From Nocardioides sp. (lineage in GTDB: Bacteria; Actinomycetota; Actinomycetes; Propionibacteriales; Nocardioidaceae): a stretch of DNA of 64,000 nt. Positions within the stretch are counted from its first letter, which is position 1. The number at the start of each line of letters is the position of its first letter. This document shows positions 38,285-45,451 of this stretch, piece by piece. Location of the stretch: the NCBI GenBank assembly GCA_037045645.1, contig JBAOIH010000006.1, positions 1 to 64,000 of the forward strand, written 5' to 3'. The position numbers were made by a program, and so were the translations under genes. The notes beneath the pieces were generated by a model that saw only the letters and a program-made list of their open reading frames with translations, made no database searches and was not told the origin of the DNA.

Positions 38285-41200
38285 ACTCCCTGGCCCGGTC
38301 CACAACCACTGCACGCACCTTGGGGTTGCGAGCCGGGCTGGCGGGAGTGCTGGCGATCCCGCTCCTCGGCACGGTGGTGTCCTCGACGCCCGCGTCCGGG
38401 AGTCCGCCGATGGCGATCACGGCTTCGACCGCGCAGGCGGCGCGCGCCAGTTGCGTCGACACGCTGATCCTCGGCATCGACGGCAACGGCCAGGGCAAGG
38501 GCCAAGCGCTCGGCAAGGTCGTGCGCCGGGTGGCCAAGCGGATCGGTCGGACCGGAGCATCCCAGTCCCGGGCCTGGGCGTCGGCTCGGATCCGAGTGCG
38601 TACGGCGCAGCCGAGGGTGCTGGTCACCTCGCCCAGGCTCGCCACCCGAAAGGCGCTGTCGAAGCCGGGTGCCCGCACCTGGGCCAAGAGCATCCGTAAG
38701 GCCACCAAGAAGGCCAACCAGCGGCTCGCTGCAGCAGCGGTCGCCTGTCCCGAGCAGCAGGTGGTGCTCGTGGGCTACGCCCAAGGCGCTGGCGCCGTGC
38801 ACACGCTGTTGGGACGCCTGGACGCGGCGGGACGACTCGACCAGGTGGCGGCTGCGGTGACGGTCGCCGATCCCTGGCGCGTCAAGGCGTCGGTGGCCGG
38901 CGCGCCCCTGGGCGCGCCCAATGCGCCGCGGCGTTCGGTGGGCGTCCTGACCCGACTGCGCGACAAGTCCGTGGACGTTCCGACCGGTCCGGCCACGTTC
39001 CGCACCATCTCGGTGTGCACCAGATCCGACCTCGTGTGTCATCCCTCCAAGGAGTCGGCCAAACGAGGCTTGAAGGCGACGCGCTCCTATGCGACGAAGT
39101 CCGGCAAGATCGTGCTCCATCAAGCAGCCGATGTGGCGGCTGCGCAGGTCGCGCAGTGGCCCAAGCCGATCGCCGAGACGATCAGCGTCGTCCAGGGCAC
39201 GCCGGTCTCGCATCAGTTGAAGGTCTCGGGCGGTTCCGTCGGAACTCCCGCCACCTGGACCGCGTCGTCGCTGCCCGAGGGGCTGAGCCTGTCGTCGACC
39301 GGCCTGTTGACCGGCACGCTCACCGCTCCCGGCAGCCACGAGGTGCGCTATACGGTGGCGGGAGTATCGCCTGCCACGTCCGCGAAGTCCGGTGTGGTGA
39401 CGCTCAACGTGACACTCAAGACGGGTGTGCTCAGCGCCGGTGGCATGACCACCTGTGAGGTACGCGAGGACGCCACCGCCTGGTGTTGGGGCCGCAACGA
39501 CTGGGGACAGATCGGCGACGGGACTCGCGACCTGCGCACCAGTGCCACCCAGGTGCAAGGTGCAGGGTGGCGCCAGGTCGACACTGGTGGAAGTTCCACG
39601 TGCGGGGTCCGGACCGACGGCACTTTGTGGTGCTGGGGGCTCAACAAGTTCGGCCAACTCGGTGGCCGTGACCGCAAGACCGTCTCGACCCCGCGCCAGG
39701 TCGGCACCCGGACCGATTGGACCTCGGTGTCGTCGAGTTGGACCCATGCCTGCGCCACGGCGACGGATGGCTCGTTGTGGTGCTGGGGTCAGAACCTGCG
39801 TGGTCAGCTCGGCACCGGCAAGGTGTTCGCCGCGAGCAACAAGCCGATGAGGGTCGCCGGGGGCCTTACCTGGTCCAGTGTCACCGCAGGAGGCTGGCAC
39901 ACCTGTGGCATCGCGACGAACGGTGCCGGCTACTGCTGGGGCGACAGCATGCTCGGTCAGGTCGGCGACGGCACGGTGGTCCGGCGCCCGGCACCTACGC
40001 CCATCGCGGGCGGGCGATCCTTCAGCCAACTCAGTGCCAACTTCGGCCGTACCTGCGGAGTCACCACGGGCCGGGAAGCCTACTGCTGGGGCGAGAACTC
40101 GTACGGCGAACTCGGCAACGGCAACCGCCTCGACTCGCTGGTGCCGGTCGCGGTGATCGGCGGGGCAGTCTGGACCTCGATCGCGGTCGCGAACACCAGC
40201 ACCTGCGCCACGTCGACGCAGCGGCGGGTCTTCTGTTGGGGAGACAACCGCTACGGACAACTCGGCCCGGCCTCGACGGGCCTGTCGATGAGCGCATCCC
40301 CGGCCGATGCGGGGCTGGTGGCTGACCAGATGGGGACGGCCGGGTGGCTGCATCAGTGCGCGGTCGGTGTGTCGTGTTGGGGTGGCAACGAACTGGGCCA
40401 GCTCGGAATCGGGGCCGTAACGCCGCCGGGGATGCCGGCCGAGACGCCGCCGACCTTCACGCCAGGGCCGACGCTGAGCAAGAAGCAGGTGTTCAAGCGC
40501 ACGCCCGCCCGGATTGCGCGTGACGTGCTCGCCTCGCGCCCCGCCGCGAACGCGCGGGCTCGCCGTGCGGGTGGCACGTTCAACGTGATGACCTTCAACC
40601 TGCTGGGCAGCCAGCACACCTCGCCGACCGGGGCCAGGCCGGCCTTCGCGCCAGGGCGCCTGCGCTCGGAGTGGGCACGAGAGCTCATCGAGCGACGCGA
40701 GATGACCTTGGTGGGGCTCTCGGAGCCACAACCCGACCAGATCGTCAGCCTCGACATCGCCACGAAGGGCGAGTTCACCGCGTTCCCCGGCAACACGATG
40801 GGCTACGCCTCCGCACCCCAGTCGGTGATGTGGAAGGACTCGGAGTGGGAGTACGTGTGGGGCACCACCGCGCCGATGCCGTTCATGAAGGGCGTGCGCC
40901 CACAGCCCGTCGTACGCCTGCGCAACCGTCAGACGGGCAGCGAGGTCTATTGGATCAACGCCCACCTCTCGCCAGGAGGCATGCAGCGTGACCGCGACCG
41001 GGGCACGGCCATCATCGCGGCGATGGTGAATCTGTTGACCCCGGAGGGCCTGCCGATCCTGGTCACCGGTGACCTCAACGAGAAGGCGCGCGCGTTCCGC
41101 CGGATCGCGTGCAAGACGGGCATGACCGCCGCCATCGGTGGCACCTCGATCAACGGGTGTACGCCACCGTCGGGGATGCGCGTCGACTGGATCTTCGGCA

Positions 41201-41298
41201 AGGGCGGCACCTTCGCCAACACAATGGTCGAGATCGGCCCGCGGGTGCAGCGCACCACGGATCACGCAATCGTCAGTTCCCGGTTCACCGTGCAGTAG
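38281..41298 (+). CDS. Secreted multidomain protein: cutinase-like, Ig-like, RCC1 repeats, EEP phosphodiesterase
   Basis: 1005-aa protein from the GTG at 38281, preceded by GGCGGAG. Its parts in order: a signal peptide (residues 10-40, AGLAGVLAIPLLGTVV); a cutinase/alpha-beta-hydrolase-like domain (CVDTLILGIDGNGQG, QQVVLVGYAQGAGAVH) in which the nucleophile Ser of GYSQG is Ala; a putative Ig-like module (LPEGLSLSSTGLLTGTL); about six RCC1-type repeats with cysteines (TAWCWGRNDWGQIGDG, TLWCWGLNKFGQLGG, GYCWGDSMLGQVGDG); and a C-terminal EEP domain with MTFNLLGSQHT, GLSEPQ, INAHLSPGG, VTGDLNEK, VDWIFG and TDHAIVSS. The EEP part appears catalytically complete. I do not know a described protein with this architecture. 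A phosphodiesterase tethered by a propeller is the simplest reading. Confidence 0.8.
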   Translation: MNSLARSTTTARTLGLRAGLAGVLAIPLLGTVVSSTPASGSPPMAITASTAQAARASCVDTLILGIDGNGQGKGQALGKVVRRVAKRIGRTGASQSRAWASARIRVRTAQPRVLVTSPRLATRKALSKPGARTWAKSIRKATKKANQRLAAAAVACPEQQVVLVGYAQGAGAVHTLLGRLDAAGRLDQVAAAVTVADPWRVKASVAGAPLGAPNAPRRSVGVLTRLRDKSVDVPTGPATFRTISVCTRSDLVCHPSKESAKRGLKATRSYATKSGKIVLHQAADVAAAQVAQWPKPIAETISVVQGTPVSHQLKVSGGSVGTPATWTASSLPEGLSLSSTGLLTGTLTAPGSHEVRYTVAGVSPATSAKSGVVTLNVTLKTGVLSAGGMTTCEVREDATAWCWGRNDWGQIGDGTRDLRTSATQVQGAGWRQVDTGGSSTCGVRTDGTLWCWGLNKFGQLGGRDRKTVSTPRQVGTRTDWTSVSSSWTHACATATDGSLWCWGQNLRGQLGTGKVFAASNKPMRVAGGLTWSSVTAGGWHTCGIATNGAGYCWGDSMLGQVGDGTVVRRPAPTPIAGGRSFSQLSANFGRTCGVTTGREAYCWGENSYGELGNGNRLDSLVPVAVIGGAVWTSIAVANTSTCATSTQRRVFCWGDNRYGQLGPASTGLSMSASPADAGLVADQMGTAGWLHQCAVGVSCWGGNELGQLGIGAVTPPGMPAETPPTFTPGPTLSKKQVFKRTPARIARDVLASRPAANARARRAGGTFNVMTFNLLGSQHTSPTGARPAFAPGRLRSEWARELIERREMTLVGLSEPQPDQIVSLDIATKGEFTAFPGNTMGYASAPQSVMWKDSEWEYVWGTTAPMPFMKGVRPQPVVRLRNRQTGSEVYWINAHLSPGGMQRDRDRGTAIIAAMVNLLTPEGLPILVTGDLNEKARAFRRIACKTGMTAAIGGTSINGCTPPSGMRVDWIFGKGGTFANTMVEIGPRVQRTTDHAIVSSRFTVQ

Positions 41299-41354
41299 GG
41301 TTTTGCGCAGTCGGCGCCCAGGCCCGGGGCCCGGCGGATCCAGGGAGGAGAACC

Positions 41355-42911
41355 ATGCTTCCGCAGGTGGTGGGCGTCGGCCTCGACGGCATCGTCTTCG
41401 GAGCAGGATTCACCGGCTCGCTCGACGTCTTCTTCGATGACTGGCGGACCTGGTCGGTCGCGGTCGACGAAGACGAGCCGTTCACGCTGCGTTGGCCCAA
41501 GCGGCTGAGCACTCGGCTGGACGGGGTCGCCACAGTGGTGATCTCGGCCGACGACGAGGAGATCTTTCGAGACGACGTCCGCTTCGGCGACAGCGACGCC
41601 CGCGTCGAACTGATGGGACGGCACGGCTCTCGGATCTTCATCGACAAGTGGGGGCTCATCCAGCGTCCCTTCGACGAGCGCCGAGAGTCAGGCGCGGTCG
41701 ATGCGATCGCCGCGAACGCCGTACGCGTGCTCGACTTCCTCAAGACCGAACTCGACATCGACGCCTGGATCTCCTTCGGCACACTGCTCGGCGCCGCCCG
41801 CAGCGGCTCGGTGATCGGCCACGACAGCGACATCGACCTGTGCTATCTGACCGAGAAGGTCGCGCCCGCGGAGATGGCGATCGAGTTGTGGCAGATCGCT
41901 CGGACCCTGACCAAGGCCGGCTGGGAGGTGCGGCACAAGACGTCGAGCTTCATCACGATAATGTTCCAGGCCCCCGACGGCGGCGTCGACGGGATCGATC
42001 TCTACACCTGCTTCTACCTCGACGGGCTGCTCTACGAGACCGCCACCGTACGAGCCGACGTCCCCCGCAACGCGATCCTTCCGCTGGGCACCTTGCAGTT
42101 CGAGGGCCACCCGATGCCCGCCCCCGCCGATCCGGCCGCCCTGCTCAGCGTCTCGTACGGGCCCAACTGGCGGGTGCCGGACCCCTCCTTTCGCCATCTG
42201 CCCGGCGATGACACCGTCACCAGGTTCGACGACTGGTTCGCCAGCTTCATGACCCAACGCCGGGACTGGCAGTTGTTCAACAACGAGGCGGCGCTGCAGG
42301 CGCGCGATCAGGAGCCGAGCCGCTTCGCGCGCTGGGTCACGCGACAGGTCCCGGTGGGCACCAAAGTCCTCGATCTCGGCTCCGGCGCGAGCGCAGACGT
42401 GGTGTTCTACGCCGAGCGCGGCCACCGCGTGGACAGCTATGACTTCGCCCACCCGGTTAAGACACGTCTGAAGGCCGGAAGGCTACGTGGCGGCTCTCGA
42501 CTGCGGCGCAAACCGCTCAACCTGCTGGACGAGCGCGACGCGTTTACCGCGGGTGCGCTTGCCGCTCGTTTCAAGAAGCGACAGGTCGTGACTGCCCAGG
42601 GCCTGATCGAGGCCCTGCCACCGCGCTCACGCGAGACCTTCTGGCGCTTCACCTCCATGGCGCTGTCGCGAGGTGGGCGGGCCTATCTGGAGGGGGTCAG
42701 CCGCTCCGCGCGCAGATGCAAGCGTCGACGTGACAGCGGGTTGCCGAGACTTTGGCCCGTGGACCCGGCCGACCTGGTCCGTCAGGCCGAGGCGACGGGA
42801 GGCAGACTCGTACATTCCTCCGGATTCGAGGCAGCAGGCAAGGCCAGCCGCGGGGGGCCACCCGCGCGCTGGCGGATGGTGGTGGAATGGCCCGAACAGG
42901 AAGAGGTGTGA
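41355..42911 (+). CDS. LicD-family nucleotidyltransferase fused to a methyltransferase-like domain
   Basis: 518-aa protein from the ATG at 41355 with a good GGGAGGAG site. Residues 1-100 are an unassigned N-terminal domain. Residues about 110-290 form a LicD domain (ISFGTLLGAARSGSVIGHDSDIDLCY; metal-binding DSDID) of the fold that transfers phosphocholine or other phospho-groups to teichoic acids and glycans. The C-terminal third resembles a SAM methyltransferase (TKVLDLGSGASADVVFYAERG as motif I, ALPPRSRETFWRFTSMALSRGG). The two activities could decorate the same polymer. It is 2 bases from the sulfotransferase-like gene and clearly in its operon. Confidence 0.8.
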   Translation: MLPQVVGVGLDGIVFGAGFTGSLDVFFDDWRTWSVAVDEDEPFTLRWPKRLSTRLDGVATVVISADDEEIFRDDVRFGDSDARVELMGRHGSRIFIDKWGLIQRPFDERRESGAVDAIAANAVRVLDFLKTELDIDAWISFGTLLGAARSGSVIGHDSDIDLCYLTEKVAPAEMAIELWQIARTLTKAGWEVRHKTSSFITIMFQAPDGGVDGIDLYTCFYLDGLLYETATVRADVPRNAILPLGTLQFEGHPMPAPADPAALLSVSYGPNWRVPDPSFRHLPGDDTVTRFDDWFASFMTQRRDWQLFNNEAALQARDQEPSRFARWVTRQVPVGTKVLDLGSGASADVVFYAERGHRVDSYDFAHPVKTRLKAGRLRGGSRLRRKPLNLLDERDAFTAGALAARFKKRQVVTAQGLIEALPPRSRETFWRFTSMALSRGGRAYLEGVSRSARRCKRRRDSGLPRLWPVDPADLVRQAEATGGRLVHSSGFEAAGKASRGGPPARWRMVVEWPEQEEV

Positions 42912-42912
42912 G

Positions 42913-44253
42913 ATGACCCGGACGCTCTATCTGCATGTGGGCGCCCCGAAGTCAGGCACCACCTTCATCCAGCAAGTGCTCGCCCAGAACAGCGATCTGC
43001 TCGCCGAGCGAGGCGTGCTGGTGGTGGGTCCGCGGTTGCAGTTGATCCGTGCCGCGATGGCCGTACGCGAGGACAAGCGGCTGGCCACGCTGCCGCCGGA
43101 GGCGGCGCAGTCCTGGGAGCAGGTCGTCGCGAAGGTCCGCGACTGGTCGGGAGAGTCGGCCATTGTCAGTTATGAACTTTTCGCCGGCGCCTCGCAGGAG
43201 CAGGCGACCGCGGCGTTGAGCCTGCTTGAAGGCGTCGAGGTACACGTCGTCGTCACGGCACGTGACCTGGGCCGTGCAGTCGCGTCGGCCTGGCAGGAGC
43301 AGTTGAAGTTCGGGTTGACGAAGTCGCTGGAGGAGTGGACCCCGCCCGGCGAGGACGCGCCGCGCAGTGAGTGGGGTTGGCGGACCATGCAGCCGGCCAA
43401 CGTGGCCGTCCGATGGGGCGCCACCGTGGCGCCGTCGCGGGTCCATATCGTGACCGTCCCGCGTGTCTCGTCGGATCCGGGTGAGTTGTGGCACCGGTTC
43501 GCCGCGGCGACGGGCCTGGCCGACATCCCCGGTCTCGACATTGCGGTGCCGCCGGCCAACGAGTCCCTCGGCGCCGTGGAGGCCGAGGTGTTGCGTCGAG
43601 TCAACGTCGCTCTGGACGGCGCTATCGACAGCAGCCGCGAACGCTCAGTGTGGTTGCGCGACCTGCTCGCGCACCATGTGCTCGCGCCTTTGGGGGGCCG
43701 GCCGTTGCGAGCGAACTCCGCGCAACTCCAGGCAGCCCGGGCGCAGGCTACCGACGCCATCGCCGCCATCACGGCTGCGGGCTATTCGGTGCACGGCGAT
43801 CTCGACGACCTCCTGCCGCAAGGAGAGGCGGTCGAGGTCTCGACGCCCGACGCGGCGGACGTGGCCGACTCTGCGACGAAGGCTCTGGCGGCGCTGCTGT
43901 CCTGGGCCCGTACGTCCGGCGCCGACCCACGATCGGAGGTCTCGCCGCCCCAGGTTTCTCCCGCCGCTTCGGGGGTGACGCCCGCTGAGGCACCGAGGGG
44001 AGTCGTCGATGCCGCGAAGGGTGTCGTACGCGCCTCTGTCGTGCGTGCCACCGCACCCAAGCGCGACCGACGGATCAAGGAACTCGAAGCGCGGATCAAG
44101 GAATTGGAGTCCGAGGTGCGCCGCGCCCGCGCGCTGCACCTGCGGGTCGCCACCTTGTCCGATCTGGTGTCGGACCTGCTGCTGCCCTCGGCATTGCAGC
44201 GCCGGTCCATCACCCGCGAGACGCTCAACGACTACCGCCAGGACTCCCTGTGA
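42913..44253 (+). CDS. Sulfotransferase-like protein with C-terminal coiled coil
   Basis: 446-aa protein whose start TLYLHVGAPKSGTTFIQQVL is a P-loop-like 5'-phosphosulfate-binding site of sulfotransferases. VVVTARDLGRAVASAWQEQLK resembles the 3'-phosphate-binding region. An Ala/Pro-rich linker leads to a charged heptad region (about residues 375-410, DRRIKELEARIKELESEVRR). The donor would be PAPS. It overlaps the next microprotein gene by 4 bases (GTGA), and both carry coiled coils, so they may form a complex. The acceptor is presumably a surface glycan made by this cluster (inference). Confidence 0.8.
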   Translation: MTRTLYLHVGAPKSGTTFIQQVLAQNSDLLAERGVLVVGPRLQLIRAAMAVREDKRLATLPPEAAQSWEQVVAKVRDWSGESAIVSYELFAGASQEQATAALSLLEGVEVHVVVTARDLGRAVASAWQEQLKFGLTKSLEEWTPPGEDAPRSEWGWRTMQPANVAVRWGATVAPSRVHIVTVPRVSSDPGELWHRFAAATGLADIPGLDIAVPPANESLGAVEAEVLRRVNVALDGAIDSSRERSVWLRDLLAHHVLAPLGGRPLRANSAQLQAARAQATDAIAAITAAGYSVHGDLDDLLPQGEAVEVSTPDAADVADSATKALAALLSWARTSGADPRSEVSPPQVSPAASGVTPAEAPRGVVDAAKGVVRASVVRATAPKRDRRIKELEARIKELESEVRRARALHLRVATLSDLVSDLLLPSALQRRSITRETLNDYRQDSL

Positions 44254-44453
44254 CCTCGCGGATCGACACGCTGCGCGACCGCATCGCCGACATCAGTGGC
44301 CTGGACGAGGTGGGCTTCCTGGAGGACCGGGTGCTCAAGTTGGAGGTGGCCGTGCGTGAGAACGAGGCCGTACGACCCGCGTTGACCGCCGTGGTCGACC
44401 AGGTCGAGGCCGCGCTGATCAAGGTGATGGACCAGCGGGAGGACGAAACGTGA
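44250..44453 (+). CDS. Coiled-coil microprotein in glycan cluster
   Basis: 67-aa acidic helical protein (TSRIDTLRDRIADISGLD, EDRVLKLEVAVREN, QVEAALIKVMDQRE). Its reality is supported by GTGA overlaps with both neighbours (start at 44250 over the sulfotransferase stop, stop at 44453 over the glycosyltransferase GTG at 44450). There is no signal peptide or membrane helix. Heptad spacing of Leu, Ile and Val suggests it pairs with the coiled coil at the end of the preceding protein. No family recognised. Confidence 0.75.
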   Translation: MTSRIDTLRDRIADISGLDEVGFLEDRVLKLEVAVRENEAVRPALTAVVDQVEAALIKVMDQREDET

Positions 44454-45451
44454 CGGCACCGGTCGAACTCTCGGTGATCATTCCGTGCTTCAACGAGGAG
44501 GACTCGTTGCCGCACATGTTCGCCGCGTTGGAGGAGGAACTCGGGGCGATCACCGAGTCGTACGAGGTGATCTTCGTCGACGACGGCAGCCGCGATCGCA
44601 CCCTGCCACTGCTGCGGGCCGAATCCCAGGTCAGGCCGCGGTTTCGCTACCTCTCGCTGAGCCGCAACTTCGGCAAGGAGGCGGCGATGCTCGCGGGACT
44701 GAGCAACTCGCGCGGTCAGCGGGTCGCGATCATGGACGCCGACCTGCAGCACCCGCCGCACCTGTTGCCGCAGATGCTGGCCAAGCTGGATTCGGGCGAG
44801 TATTCCCAAGTGGTGGCACGGCGCACCCGCACCGATGACCCCTGGCTGCGGACCCAACTCTCGCGGCTGTACTACCGGATGATGAACCGCCTGGTCGACG
44901 TCGAACTCCAAGACGGGGTCGGCGACTTCCGGGTGCTCGACCGGGCCGCGGTCGATGCCCTGCTGACGCTGGGGGAGTCCAACCGGTTCTCCAAGGGGCT
45001 GTTCGCCTGGATCGGCTTCCCGACCGCGATGATCGACTACGAGAACGTGTCTCGGGCCGCGGGCGCCACCAAGTGGCGGTTGCGCGACCTGTTCAACTAC
45101 GGCATCGACGGCGTGGTCTCGTTCAATTACCGCCCGCTGCGGATGTCGATCTGGTTCGGGGTGCTCTTCACCGCGATTGCGGTGGCGTACGCCCTGTGGG
45201 TCCTCGTGGACGCCCTACTGCACGGCAACGCAGTCCCTGGCTATGTCACGATCATCGCTGCTGTCACCGGCTTCGGCGGTGTCCAGCTGATCGTCCTGGG
45301 TGTGATCGGCGAATACCTCGGCAGGATCTATGCCGAGACCAAGCAACGCCCCCTCTTCCTGGTCAAGGAGAGCAGCGACCGAGCCGCGATCGCCTCCGTC
45401 GATCCGCACCAGGCCGGTCGCTCCTCCGTGGGAGGTCCCGAGCATGAGTGA
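44450..45451 (+). CDS. Polyprenyl-phosphate glycosyltransferase (GT2, DPM1/GtrB-like)
   Basis: 333-aa enzyme that should load a sugar from a nucleotide donor onto polyprenyl phosphate. The GT2 domain shows VIIPCFNEEDSLP, IFVDDGSRD, FRYLSLSRNFGKEAAML, the metal site IMDADLQHPP and GDFRVLDR. The C-terminal third has two transmembrane helices (FGVLFTAIAVAYALWVLV and GYVTIIAAVTGFGGVQLIVLGVIGEYLGRIY), a standard bactoprenol-glucosyl/mannosyl transferase layout. The sugar product would be flipped and used by GT-C enzymes such as the following gene. GTGA overlap upstream and an 8-base overlap downstream make one operon. GDP-mannose is a plausible donor. Confidence 0.92.
   Translation: MTAPVELSVIIPCFNEEDSLPHMFAALEEELGAITESYEVIFVDDGSRDRTLPLLRAESQVRPRFRYLSLSRNFGKEAAMLAGLSNSRGQRVAIMDADLQHPPHLLPQMLAKLDSGEYSQVVARRTRTDDPWLRTQLSRLYYRMMNRLVDVELQDGVGDFRVLDRAAVDALLTLGESNRFSKGLFAWIGFPTAMIDYENVSRAAGATKWRLRDLFNYGIDGVVSFNYRPLRMSIWFGVLFTAIAVAYALWVLVDALLHGNAVPGYVTIIAAVTGFGGVQLIVLGVIGEYLGRIYAETKQRPLFLVKESSDRAAIASVDPHQAGRSSVGGPEHE

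Noticed and set aside
38285..38699. 140-residue tail of the phospholipase-D-fold protein
   Set aside because: It overlaps the signal peptide and first domain of the next gene in another phase and has no family-like content.
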